Assembly: GCA_050084985.1 (NCBI GenBank)
Contig: JBITNC010000001.1
Location: 52,452,001 to 52,516,000 of the forward strand
Direction: 5' to 3'
Length of the DNA stretch: 64,000 bases
Source: Nageia nagi
Lineage: Eukaryota; Pinophyta
Shown here: positions 44,301 through 55,302 of the stretch, piece after piece
How the letters are laid out: each line of letters opens with the position of its first letter
How positions within the stretch are numbered: the first letter of the stretch is position 1
Notes under the pieces: generated by a model
Databases searched by the model: none
What the model was told of the DNA's origin: nothing
The model's input: only the letters and a program-made list of their open reading frames with translations
Program-made: the position numbers and the translations under genes

Positions 44301-45110
44301 CAAGTTGAGGCTAAGATGCAGACTGTCAATGTAGAAAATAAAGTTCTATCAGATGATAATATAAAGTTGTTACTACTCATGAAGAACTTTAGGAAATCCT
44401 TGGTAGAGCAAGTTGATGATAGAATGATAACATAATATCACTTGCATCTGATCAAGGAGGAAGCTATACAGGCCATGAAGGAATTCTATGCTCAAAATGC
44501 TCTTCATAAGCTAGCTTTAGATATATCGAGAGTAATTTTAGAAAGGATGCAAGTTTGATTGAGAATTTTAACTAAAAAAAAGTTTGCAACTATCTCTTCC
44601 AAGGGAAAATAGTCATATTAGAAGAGGATCCAAGAAATTTGTGAACTCCAAAGTTTGGTATTTAACATGGACATAAATAAACACTAGCTCACAACAGACT
44701 AGGATTTATTAACAAATTCTTTAATTCTTTAATTAAAATGAGAGCTCTCAAATTGTGGGAAGAGTAGAATGTACAGGGTAGTGCTGCCAATTGGGTAGCC
44801 AATACCATTCAATTCTTGAAATAAATTTTTTCTAAGAAATAAATCTCATACCTCCAATAAATAAATGAGTTGGCTCAAGAAGCCATTATAAAATTTTTAC
44901 ATGTTGGAAGGCTAAACAATGTTCTGGCAACGTTCAGAGTAGACATAGAGAAGATTAAGGCATCCCTCATCCTATTAAAAGTTGATTGTAAATATCTAAG
45001 TGATCTAAATAAAAGGATGCAGCCATTCCTCCCACCAAACTTGATGGTAGCAATTGAGACCATAACCAGGTCCACTTTTGAACAAGACACTAGGAGCAGT
45101 AGTTAAAGAG
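41316..45110 (+). pseudogene. Gypsy-B long 3' reading frame of unknown function (ORF3)
   Basis: From ATG at 41316, coding-like sequence runs about 3.8 kb on the sense strand to near the 3' LTR, broken by stops and frame changes (phase 0 to 42797, phase 1 near 42898-43390, phase 0 again 44058-44560, phase 2 at 44870-45106). Recognisable pieces are LAYYVPNESFIYPEL, KKEKHDFYINQDEMLSWISG, LFDRKKDREVLQALIVILGK and RYFERPFFLPKYVTSQLYLI. Then come a Lys/Ser/Thr-rich middle, and a coiled-coil-like stretch METKIEKLNKKIDQYKKDY and KELIVKIDKQKAKFDKS (44058-44220). No membrane segment or known domain is visible. It sits where env-like genes occur in some gypsy elements, but I see no envelope features. 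Confidence 0.55.
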
Positions 45111-45155
45111 TTCTATTCTCTAATAGGTAGAGACCCCAAGGAGCTGCCAGAAGAT

Positions 45156-47155
45156 TGTATACCTTCATAATTAAATTCTAAAATTAGGGTAATTCTATTA
45201 TTTTTCATTCTCTATTCTTTAGTCCTTGAGAGTTGTATATATAAGAATGCCCGGGAGGGATATCATTCTCTTAGAGTCTATAAGACTTGTATGTTTTTGT
45301 ATTCTCTCATTTTTATTAATCCCTTCTCTTCTCATTACCTTTCCTTAATGTGTTGGGAGTCATGTATATAATAGTACCTAGGAGTCATATTATTTTCTTA
45401 GTACCTAGGAATTATGTGAATAAGGATACCCAAGAGTTACATCAAATAGGAGTTATGTCATTCTTTATTCTTTAGGACCTAGGAGTTAAGAGAACTCGGA
45501 GTTATGTCATCTTCTTTAGAATACATGGAAGAATTATCAAAAAATACCAACTCATGTGTACAAGACTATCCAAGAGTTATATTTATTACGTTAGGACCTC
45601 TACGAATTGTTGACATAATTGTCCAAGACTTGCACAAATTCAAAGCTAGATTTTTGAAGAATATCAATAGATCCTAATGATTTTGAGACATGATGTCATA
45701 TTTTTTGGTAAAAATCAACAAGCCTCAATGGAATTAGAACATAAATAGAGCTCAATAATTTTGAGATATGATTTCACATTTTTTGGTAAAAATCATTGGG
45801 TCCCAATGGAATCAGAACATCAATAGAGCCCAATGATTTTAAGAAATGATGTCACATTTTTTGGTAAAAATCAACAGGTCCTGAAGTAAGCAATGGCAGG
45901 TGTAGATTTCTAAAGAACATCAATAGAGCCCACCAATTTTGAGAAATGACATCACATTTTTGATAAAAATTAGTGGGTCTTAAAGGAGCCAAAATATCAA
46001 TAGTGCCCATCGATTCTAAGAGATGATGTTATGATTTTTAGCTAAAATCAACGGGTCTTGGTAGAACCTAATCATTAATAGAGCTTGAAAGAACATAGAT
46101 CCTACCTAGCAAGTGTAAGAGTAATACATGAGAAAGAACACCCAGGTCCACTTCATCTTAAGTATTGGACCCTTGGGGCCCTTTAATGTGTTGATATCGA
46201 CTCATTTTGGCATAACAATGGTAGTTCTTCTTGAACCAAGTGAAAATAATGTCTATCAACCACCATTGCTTTGATTACTAACATCCATAGTAGAGATCAT
46301 AAAGATTACAGAGAAGCAGATAGTGGCTGATAAAGCATAATATTAAATCATACCAATTAATGTACAATCAATTAACTACTCAATCAACTACAATGCTATC
46401 TTCAATCAGCTACAGTGCTATATTCAATTAGCTAAAAGGTTGAAGAAGAAGCAATCAACAACATATCAGAAGGATTATGGCTCTATAGACATGGCTATTT
46501 AGAAATTACAAATTCTTAAATAGTTATGTTGATTAGTACTTATTCACTATGTAATCTAGCATTATTGTAGCATTTATGTAAATAGTGCTATTTTAGTTAT
46601 TTTATTCAATGAAACCCAACCACCCAAGGGGGAGGGGAATTTGTATAAATAGCTAGCTTTTAGAAATAAAAAAGGTTGAATATTTTAGCAAATTTACCCA
46701 AATCTATAAGAGCTATTCACATATGTTAATACAAATAGACAATGCTTTGCCCTCTTGTAACAAAGTGCTTATTATTATTTTTGTAAATTTTATGTGTGAA
46801 ATGTTTTCTTCAAATTGTAGTTGTGTATTGTGATTGCAAGACCCAGGTGTGAGATAGTTTACTATTCTTAATCTTCGCTATGGATTGCTACCTACATTGC
46901 AATGCTCAGGTTGTAAATTTTCTATTTTAGCTATTTATTTACTTATATTTTTCTTATAACTCTTCATCATTTTATTCCTTTCCTACTACTTTTGACCTTA
47001 AATATAGATAGAAACTAGCCTATAAACTAGATATTGAGAAGAAAACCAACATAAGTGCATCCCCACAACTTTATACTCTTTCAAGAATCTACCATTATGG
47101 GCAGTGGAGAACACAACCAGACCAAACCCTTGAGGTTATGCTATACCGATCAACA
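45156..47155 (+). repeat. Gypsy-B 3' LTR (2000 bp)
   Basis: Starts TGTATACC and ends GATCAACA. It has the TATA box at 46644-46650, five copies of the GATTTTGAGA unit at 45660-46090, and two 22-bp units near 46390. It is followed by CTTAT. Confidence 0.93.
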
Positions 47156-47160
47156 CTTAT
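47156..47160. repeat. Right target-site duplication of Gypsy-B (CTTAT)
   Basis: Exact repeat of 27246-27250. Confidence 0.92.
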
Positions 47161-48055
47161 CATGTATAAATTTAATTTGATGATATTTTGAGTATTGTAA
47201 ATGGCAAGGTTATGGGTTGGGAAAGTTTAAGCAAGGTATGGTACATGCCTTCCAAACCAATTTTCAATCTGGTCATGACAAAAGGGGCCTTGGTTTTAAA
47301 GGTCCCAAATCCTCTACACTTGAAGATGAGTTTACCAACCTTGACAGTCATGATCAATCTTTTGATGTTGATGATATTGGGCTTTATTTTTGTCCTTCTA
47401 GTCTTGTCTCATTGGTTTATTCTATCCCATTTGATTTATTTAGTGATCCTTTATCTTTAAACTTAATTTTTTATGTCAATATGGTTTCTATCAATGAGCT
47501 TGATTATTTTTATCATCCCCTTGATGGTGACTCTTTGATTATTTTTGGTCCTAAATCTACGCATTACTCCTTACCACCATCAGGTTTATTTTCACCATGC
47601 AAGGTCTATATTCCTTCTCATTGGTCTTTTGATGAAGCATATTTTTAATATATTATGTATTCCATTCCTAATACTATTTAATATGATTACTCATATTTTC
47701 CCATCCTTAAGCAACTTGAAGAAGGATACCACATGCATGTTATGAGCCTAGTCGAGATTTATATTAGTGATGACCTAGAGGATCCTAAGTTCATCTATGT
47801 TGGTGATGTTTTGAATGAGTGTGAGTGTGACCTAGCTAAATCCATTTTGACTGAGTTTTGTAAACTCTTTATCTCTAATTATAGTGACATGTCACATTTA
47901 TATCCTAACCTTATCATGCATAACATCATGACTTATCCTAATGCCAAACTGATCAAGCTAAAACCTAAAAAGTTTAATCCAACCTAGTCTCTTTAGATCA
48001 AGGATAAGCTTCAAAACATTTTGAGGGCTCACTTCATCAAATATATTGATTACCC
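47161..48055 (+). pseudogene. Gypsy-A continued: G-patch and start of RT, cut by Copia-E
   Basis: Phase 0 reads WQGYGLGKFKQGMVHAFQTN, then KRGLGFKGPKS, a G-patch (GxGLGKxxQG...GLGF) found in Tat-like and some retroviral polyproteins. An acidic linker follows (SINELDYFYHPLDGDSLIIF). From 47733 the pre-RT block has FIYVGDVLNECECDLAKSIL and LYPNLIMHNIMTYPNAKLIK, then LRAHFIKYIDYP. Copia-E begins right after this at 48056, so the rest of RT is not adjacent. Phase matches the protease part before Gypsy-B. Confidence 0.82.
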
Positions 48056-48511
48056 TTAAGGATTTGGATTATAAAGAATACAATCCTAAATGCCCAATAT
48101 TATATGAAATGGAATCAAGATATAAAGTGGTTCCTCCAACTAGGAGTACATCCACTAACTAGATCTTACTTATTTCACAAACATAACTCTCTTACAATCA
48201 TCCTAACTTCATCTTCTAAATACTATCTTAGAGCATAAATTTGCTTCACAAATTGGTGACTGATCACAAAGAGGAGGCCTTCTATTTATAGGCCAAAATC
48301 CTCTTTTGGATCACCTTTTTAACCAATGTACAAAGGCATGACATGTGACCCCCTTTTACCCAAGGGGCATGCTCATGACATGGAGTGTAGGACAAGTTAC
48401 ATTATCATATTCACTTAAATACTTAAGGTATAAAATGATACTTTTAAGTATTAGTGAATTTACAGAGAATTATTACAAAACCTTTAAAATTATGTATTAT
48501 ACATTCTAACA
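48056..48511 (-). repeat. Copia-E 3' LTR, antisense
   Basis: Complement of the Copia-D LTR: it ends TTCTAACA at 48511 and passes AACTAGGAGTACATCCACTA at 48120-48140. Left of 48110 the match continues (CCAATATTATATGAAA) but with a gap of about 50 bp. It abuts the Gypsy-A frame at 48055. Confidence 0.85.
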
Positions 48512-48884
48512 CTCCTCTTTAATGCAATATTGGGATAGAGTGAATAAGAGAGAAGAGAAAGAGAGAGAATAAGTGAGTTATCTTCCAAATAGATACAACC
48601 ATAGATAAGAAATTTTTACATCTTTATGAAATAAGCAAGATTTAGTTTAAGACTCACTACTTTACCATTTTAACAAATGATTTACAAAACAATCATTGAC
48701 CATAATTGGTTTCAATGTACATAAAGTAGTCATCCAACTGAAATTCATAATGAGTCTCCATGAGCCTGCACACTTGAAGTAAGTAACCTACAATCTCAAA
48801 AGAATTTGCAAAGTCATAACCAACTCAAATAACAAGATCAGTTAGATGCAACATATTCATATCAATAAGGATAGATGAATCAAA
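48512..48884 (-). mobile_element. Copia-E 3' untranslated part, left of Copia-D
   Basis: Complement of the Copia-D region 55770-56105, beginning with CTCCTCTTT (polypurine tract on the minus strand). It is interrupted at 48885-48889 by the Copia-D insertion and resumes at 56604. Confidence 0.85.
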
Positions 48885-48889
48885 CAAAT
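48885..48889. repeat. Left target-site duplication of Copia-D (CAAAT)
   Basis: CAAAT precedes the 5' LTR; the same pentamer follows the 3' LTR at 56604-56608. Confidence 0.93.
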
Positions 48890-49396
48890 TGTTAGAATGT
48901 ATAATGCATTATTGTAAAGGTTTGTATTAAATCTTCTATATAAATTCACTAATACTTAAGGGTATCATTTTATACCTTAAGTATTTAAGTGAATATGATA
49001 ATGTAACTTATCCTTCACTCCATGTCATAAGCATGCCCCTTAGGTAAAAGAATGTGCATGTCATTCTTTTGTACATTGGATAAAAGGGTGATCCAAAGAG
49101 GGATTTTGGCCTATAATTAAATATAAGGCTCCCTCTTTGGGATCACACACCAATTATGGAGTAAAGTTATGCTATAGGATAGAAGTGTAGGAGATAAGAT
49201 TAGAAGAATTGTAAGAGAGTTGTATTTGTGATTGAAGTAAAGATCTAGTTAGTGGATGTACTCCTAGTTGGAAGAACCACTTACATCTTGTGTTATCTTT
49301 ATGAGATTGTCTTCTTAGAGTTATCTAGATATGAATTGTGAGCTTTCATGAGATATTGGTTGTTTAAGAATTATCTTGTTAGTATTAGTTCCTTCA
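48890..49396 (+). repeat. Copia-D 5' LTR
   Basis: TGTTAGAATGTATAATG to TTAGTTCCTTCA. The TATA region reads CTATAATTAAATATAAGG, less regular than in the 3' copy. Confidence 0.94.
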
Positions 49397-49399
49397 AAT

Positions 49400-49411
49400 T
49401 GGTATTAGAAC
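49400..49411 (+). other. Copia-D primer-binding site
   Basis: TGGTATTAGAAC, three bases after the LTR, two differences from TGGTATCAGAGC. Confidence 0.9.
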
Positions 49412-51360
49412 TACTTGGAGGCTCCTCTTCACATTCTTGGTTGGTGACTCATCTTCTTGAAGGCTTCATCTTTCTTCATCCTTGTAAGGTAAAACCTTTG
49501 AAGGTATAACCTCTTACTTACTCTTCTCCAATTTTTATGAATCACTACTTATTACTAACATATTTAGTAAAATGTGTTAGTTCAATTTATTACAACATTT
49601 ACTTAAAAAATAGCAATATATGATGCAACTAGTTTTAGACTAACATATTTTGTATAATGTGTTAGTTGATCTTTTTTTTCTTACTCCAAAAATAGCAACC
49701 TAGCCCGCACTTTACCTAGACTCTCAGTATCTATTGGTGTCTTCTTACATGACTATCTTGAACCTAGTCTCCATCTCCCTGCAACCTCTTCTTCAATCTC
49801 GCTCTTGACCAGCCTCTCTTTTACCTACGTGTGCTTATCAAATAAGCTTTAGTGGTTCTTAATGAGTTTGAACTTGCATGGAGTAAAATTTCAAATTTAG
49901 TTTTAATGAACAATTAAATTTCCATTCACTAGGAGTGTGGATTCTAATTTTACATTTACTACCTTCCTTATTATTGTTAAGAGGTGTAATTTTTTTTTTT
50001 TTAATTTTAGGGGCAATTTTTTTTAGCACAAAGTTTAGCAATTCTTTAGTAAATTGCATTTTTTTAAGTGTTAAAAATTTGAGGGATCAATTTGCTTTAA
50101 GCTTTTAAGTAAAAAAAGAGATATCTATAAGCCTTTTACTTAAATTTTACTTGATCTTCTATGCTTAGAATGAATATTTAACTCTTAGAACCATTTTTTT
50201 GCTTTTGTAAAAAATGCATGCTTAGGACTTATTGTTTAAGTTAATGATGTATGCTTAGGACTTAAAGTTTTTAAGTTAATAATGCATGCTTAGGACTTAA
50301 TTTTTTTTTTAAGCTAAATGCTTAGGACTTAATTTTTCAGGTTAATGATGCATGCTTAGGACTTAAGTTTTTTAAGTTAATGATGCATGCTTATGATTTA
50401 AAAATATGATGTTGAATATTTATCCTTTATGCAAAGTTAACTTATGCAAATTTTTAGAATTAATGCATGCTTATGCTTAAGTATTTATCATTTTTTTTGC
50501 AAAATTAACTTGTGCAAATTAGGATTGATGTAAAGATGTCCTTTAGGGGTTGGTAAACAAAATCCATTGGACACTTAGGTTTCAAATTTTTTGCATGGAT
50601 GATATTTTAATTATGCTCTTTTACTTCATGTTTGGCACTTTGATTTATTTGCTTATGCAATAAAAAATATAAATATTGAAATGAGCAACCCCCTAAAATG
50701 AACACATATGTATGTACATTCTACAAAATGACTTGTTTGGAGATCTAGGAGGTGAGGATAAACAGATTGAAGCCTTTAAGTCTGAGATCTAAGTGGCAAA
50801 AACTCTATACTTCTTAATTGCTTTTAAGTCCTCTATTGGTTTGGATTTAACTCCAATATATGGACATGTATGTGTGTAGTGATACCACATATCTGCACGT
50901 CCATTTAGGGATTATCTTGATAACCTACAAGGACAACTTGAAACCTAATCAAGATTAATAATTTGGTTGATCTAATAAATATCGAAACCTTAAAAAATAG
51001 CTAGTATTTTTCCTTATGAGAGTATATTGCTACCCAAGAGGAATTGGTTGAAGATTAGTAGGATCTGAGCTCCTCTTGTGTGGGCATCTAGATAAAGGCT
51101 TAATGTTAGATAAGAAAACAAGCCTCAATAATGTCACTCTAAATCTATGGTTCTTGAGATGAGAAATATATTTGGGTACATGGGTTATTATTTGAATTGT
51201 TAAATATTTGCACTTGTGAATCAAATCAAGCATATATTTAGTGTTAAATGTAATATGTATTATTTATTTGGTTAAAACTTAACATTTAATATTATTTATT
51301 GAAACCACATGCTTATTATTTCACATTATTATGTAGCAAATGAGAGAATCTTTTTTACCT
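49412..51360 (+). other. Copia-D leader with a C-rich block and tandem repeats
   Basis: Non-coding. 49690-49850 is C-rich (TCTCCATCTCCCTGCAACCT) and stands out from the AT-rich leader. Between 50215 and 50400 a roughly 34-bp unit (GATGCATGCTTAGGACTTAA with a T run) recurs at 50221, 50254, 50289, 50321, 50354 and 50390 (anchor CTTAGGA, last copy CTTATGA). The leader of Copia-E (60780-61400) carries relatives of parts of this region. Confidence 0.75.
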
Positions 51361-51379
51361 AAACACATTCTTGATGGTT

Positions 51380-52160
51380 TCAAAAATAGAATTTGAGAGC
51401 CACAGATGAGATTTGAATTGCAAGCAAGGAAGCTTTGGTAAAAAGTGAATGAAAACTTGTACCTCCTATAAATGAGAAGGCACTAGAAGCTTACAACACA
51501 AAGAATGAGTTGGAAACCTTCATAATTTACTGTGTAATTTTAGATAATATACTCCTGATGATTTTCTCTTCAACCTTGATAAAGAAAGATTGGGATAAGC
51601 TTAAACAAATATACCTTGGTTCAAATTTTATAATAAGATTTACCATTCTCCAAATTTTGCTTCAATTTCATTAAGGGGAAGATGAAAATGTGGCTATCTA
51701 CTTGAATAATATCATTAACCTAAGGACCTAACTTGTTACTTGTGGGTGTAATTAGATCAATAATGAGTTCATGATCTTCATCATTATTTAAAAACTTTTT
51801 TTAAATTTTGAAAACTTTGTGATGGTTATAGAAATAAGGCTTGATGATAAAAAAGAAGTCTTTTCAATTGAGAACCTTTTTACGCATCTATTGAAGTATG
51901 AGGAAACCCTTAATAATAAGGTGTTGATTTCTTCTCCTAAGGTTAATAATGTTACTTTTTAAGTAACCAAAACTCCTTTTAAGAAGAAGTTTAACCATCA
52001 AAAGAAATCTTATCCTTTTTTCTCTAAAAGGTTTGAGAAAAGAGGTAATGGCTACAATAGTAGCAGAAACAACAAAAATAATAACTGTAGCAATAGAAAC
52101 AACAACAACAACTACTACTTTAAGCAAAGAGATGGAAAAAGTAAAGTAAAAAATTTATAT
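51380..52160 (+). pseudogene. Copia-D gag (UBN2) pseudogene
   Basis: Reads NEKALEAYNTKNELETFIIY, KKDWDKLKQIYLGSNFIIRF, GEDENVAIYLNNIINLRT, INNEFMIFIII and FENFVMVIEIRLDDKKEVFS. These match Copia-E and Copia-1 in order and are the UBN2 gag pattern. It ends in an Asn/Ser-rich tract (SNRNNNNNYYFKQRDGKS). Several stops. Confidence 0.82.
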
Positions 52161-53100
52161 CTTAAAGAAAAATTTGATGATAATTAAAACTATTGTGGCA
52201 TTCAAGGTCATAAAGAAGTTGATTGCTACAAAAAGAAAGAGAAAAAAAGAACAAAGGCAATGAACATGTAAAAAACCTACAAAGAAAAGAAGAATATTCA
52301 TGCTAATTTTGCTACAACACTCTACTCCATGTTTCATTGAATTTCATCTGAATAGATTATTGACTTTAGTTTCACTAATCACCTATGCTTTGAAAAGGAA
52401 AAGTTTGAGAACTTTCACAAGTATAAAAAGGATATGATTATGATAGATGATAACTCTACCCTTGAAGTCCAAGGAATTGGGAGTGTGTTGATTCACAAAT
52501 TTTTTTTTGAAAATATTCTCTATGTTCCTAAGTTAAGGATGAACCTTCTTTTTGTGATCCAAATTTCTAAAAAAGGGTACTCTTTTGAGTTCAACTCTCA
52601 ATCTTGGTTCATTAATAAAGGACTTGCCATTTTGGTTAAAGGATTTATGAAAGATAACCTGTACATCATCAATCAAGTTCCATCAAAGATGTGTCTTACT
52701 TCTAGTGTGTGTTCTAGAGGTAATATTTAGCACCATCATCTAAGGCATCTTAACCATAAGAGTATTCAAATCATGAAATACCAAGAACTTGTGGAAGGTT
52801 TGCCTTCAATTTCTCCTTTAGTTGGTCTATGCGAAAAGTGCATTCTTGGCAAGATGCATAGACAAAAGTTTGAAAAAGATAAGGTAACAAGAGCATCTCA
52901 ATTTTTTCAATTTGTGCATTCAAATTTGATAGGTCCATTTCAAATTAAGTCATTTGGAGGAGCATATTACATCTTGACCTTCATTGATGACTTTAGTAGG
53001 ATGACCTTTGGGTATCTACTTGAGCATAAGGACCAAACCTTTGAGACTTTTAAGGTTTTTAAGGCCTTTGTTGAGAATCAATACTAACCTTAAAATCAAG
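52161..53100 (+). pseudogene. Copia-D zinc-knuckle remnant, protease, pre-integrase and integrase start
   Basis: A knuckle remnant NYCGIQGHKEVDC (first Cys lost to a stop region) is at 52180-52225. The protease site is decayed to IIDFSFTNHLCF (52360). 52434-52730 gives the protease C-terminal part (IGSVLIHKFFFENILYVPKL). 52773-53087 gives GLCEKCILGKMHRQKFEKDK, FVHSNLIGPF and TFIDDFSRMTFGYLLEHKDQ. The first catalytic Asp of integrase (HSD) is Asn here, as in Copia-C. Confidence 0.88.
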
Positions 53101-54000
53101 ATGTTCAAATTAGATAATGAAAAAGAATATAACAATAATGAATTCAATGACTATTATGCTAAGTATGGAATCAAGAGGCAGTTTACGATTCCTTACACTC
53201 CTCAACAGAATGATGTTGCCAAAAGGAAAAAGAAAATAATTATAGAGATAGCTAGATGCATGTTAAGTAATCTTCCTAAATTATTATGGGATGAAGCTAT
53301 GAGCACTACTATTTATACCTTAAATAGGTGTCCAACAAAATTTTTTTAAAGTAAAACTCCTTTTGAGGCATAGTTAAGAAGAAAACCTAACATTTCTCAT
53401 TTTAGAGTGTTTGGTTGTGAAGCATTCTCCTACATGTTTTTTTGAGAAAAGAAAGAAGTTGGATAAAAGAGCTAAAAAATGCATCTTTATGGGTTATAAT
53501 AGTCAGCATACAGGCTACAAGTTCTACTTTCCATCCTATAAAGTAGTGTTCATTTCAAGGTATGTAAAGTTTAATGAACTTCTTGAAGAATCTACTTCTA
53601 AAGAGAATGTTGATGATTTGGATGACTCTTTAGTTGCACCTAGCTAGTTAGATATTGATGTAGACAAGTCACCTTAAGAAAAACTCTCCAACTCAAAGGG
53701 TAATAAGGAGCATGACTTTGAACAAATATTTATTTGCCAAGATTAACAACAAGTATGAGGACTCATCTTTCAAAGAAGCTTCAAAGCACGAGTGCCGAAT
53801 GGAAGCCATGAAAGTGGAGTATGAGGTGCTTATGAAAAATAAAATTTGGGACTTAGTTCCTTATCCTAATGAAAAAAATGTAATTGGTAATAAGTGGATC
53901 TATAAGGTCAAGTTCAATTCAGTTGGAGATATTAAGAAATACAAGGCAAGGTTAGTAGCCAAAGGTTTTGCTTAGAAATATGATGTAGATTATGAGAAAA
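53101..54000 (+). pseudogene. Copia-D integrase end and RT start
   Basis: After a frame change, 53101-53349 reads YAKYGIKRQFTIPYTPQQND and LLWDEAMSTTIYTLNRCP. Another change leads to DKRAKKCIFMGYNSQHTGYK (53411-53647). A third frame (53712-53975) gives the RT start KHECRMEAMKVEYEVLMKNK, GNKWIYKVKFNS and KARLVAKGFA. Three frame changes within 900 bp. Confidence 0.9.
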
Positions 54001-55302
54001 CCTTTGCTCCCATGGCAAACATGCCTAAAATGAGAATTATCCTTGCTATTTCTATAGCTCAAAGATGGAAAGTTTTTCAACTTGACATCAAGAGTGTATT
54101 TTTCAATGGTGACTTAGATGTAGTAATCTTCATGAATTAACTAGAAGGGTTTATTATGAAATGTAAAGAGTCCTTTATGTGCAAGCTAAAGAAGTCATTG
54201 TATGAACTTAAGCAAGCACTTAAAGCTTGGTATAGAAATATTTTATGGTACTTTGTATATATTCTATTCTTCAAGCATTTTTTTGATTTCGATCTATATG
54301 TGCTTAATCAAGGAAAAAACATGGTCTTGATTCTCCTTTATGTGAATGATCTTTTGATTACTGGAAACAATGATAGAATCATTCAAGAGTGCATATCAAA
54401 ACTTAAAGCAACATTTGAAATGACTAATCTTGGTCTCTTGCACTACTATCTTAGAATGCAAGTGTATCAATATAAAGATTGTACTTACTTTAGTCAATCT
54501 AAGTATATATCAAATATCTTATAAAAGTTTGGAATTGAAGACTGTAGATATGTTGTGATCCCAATCTCTCCTAAAATTACTATTTCTATAAGCTCTAACT
54601 CTTAGTTTGCTGATGCTATAGCTTATAGGTAATTAATTGGTAGTCTTTTGTATTTGACTATATCTAGGCTAGATATTGCCTTTGTAGTGAATCTGATGGC
54701 ATGATTCATGCAAAAACCATATGTTGAGAATCTCAATGATGTTAAGCAAATCTTGAGGTATGTTGCAAGGAATAAGGATCTTACTCTCAAGTATTCTAAT
54801 TTTCCCTCATTTATTTTCTATGGATTCTTAGATTCTAACTATGGGAGAGATAGAGATGACAAGAAATCAACCTTTGTATATGTGTTTAGCATTGGTTTAG
54901 GTGCTATCTTTTGAGCTTCCAAAAAGCAACCTACTATTTCTCTTTCACCATAGAAGCTAAATATCATGCCATATCTATTGTAGCCCAAGAAGCCATTTGG
55001 CTAAAGCATCTTCTAAAAGAAATTAGGTACGAGCAAGGTAGTTTATCTTTGATTTTTTCAAATAATCAATCAACTATTTTTTGGCTAAGAATCCTATGTT
55101 ACATTGGAGAATAAAAAATAAAAAAATCCATGCCTATTTTATCAAGAAGAAGGTTCTTAATGGTATCATACACCTAGAGTATTTTCCATCCACCTTAAAC
55201 TATACTAATTTGTTCATCAAGCCCCTCTTAAAAGCTCAATTCTATAAGCTTAGGGATGTTATTAGATTGGTGAAGTTGCCTTCAAAGGAGAGTAAAGTTT
55301 GA
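54001..55302 (+). pseudogene. Copia-D RT and RNase H
   Basis: RT continues WKVFQLDIKSVFFNGD, then LKKSLYELKQALKAWYRNIL and the catalytic LLYVNDLLITGN at 54339-54350. YVDD has become YVND, which removes a catalytic Asp. Next are LHYYLRMQVYQYKDCTYFSQ and RNase H with LRYVARNKDLTLKYSNF, DDKKSTFVYVF, KYHAISIVAQEAIWLKHLL and LSLIFSNNQST. It ends KLPSKESKV at 55302. Stops and frame changes at about 54525 and 54910. Confidence 0.9.

Larger units (their letters stand above)
27251..47155 (+). mobile_element. Gypsy-B: 19.9-kb Ty3/gypsy element with two RNase H domains
   Basis: LTRs at 27251-29315 and 45156-47155 match along their length (about nine bases in ten where aligned). A perfect CTTAT duplication flanks them. 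Coding order is gag (29608), protease (31358), archaeal-type RNase H (32027), RT (32516-33791), RNase H (39098), integrase (39525-40757), then a long unrecognised 3' reading frame (41316-45110). Copia-C splits RT from RNase H. The second RNase H points to the Tat lineage of plant gypsy elements, but its place ahead of RT is unusual. Many stops make it inactive. Confidence 0.93.

Noticed and set aside
41316-45110. Envelope gene in Gypsy-B
   Set aside because: The position fits, but there is no signal peptide, membrane anchor or furin-like site; a coiled-coil-like end alone is not enough.
51888-52127. Minus-strand frame with a Val/Ile-rich start
   Set aside because: Antisense to the Asn/Ser-rich end of the Copia-D gag; hydrophobicity comes from reading AAC repeats backwards.
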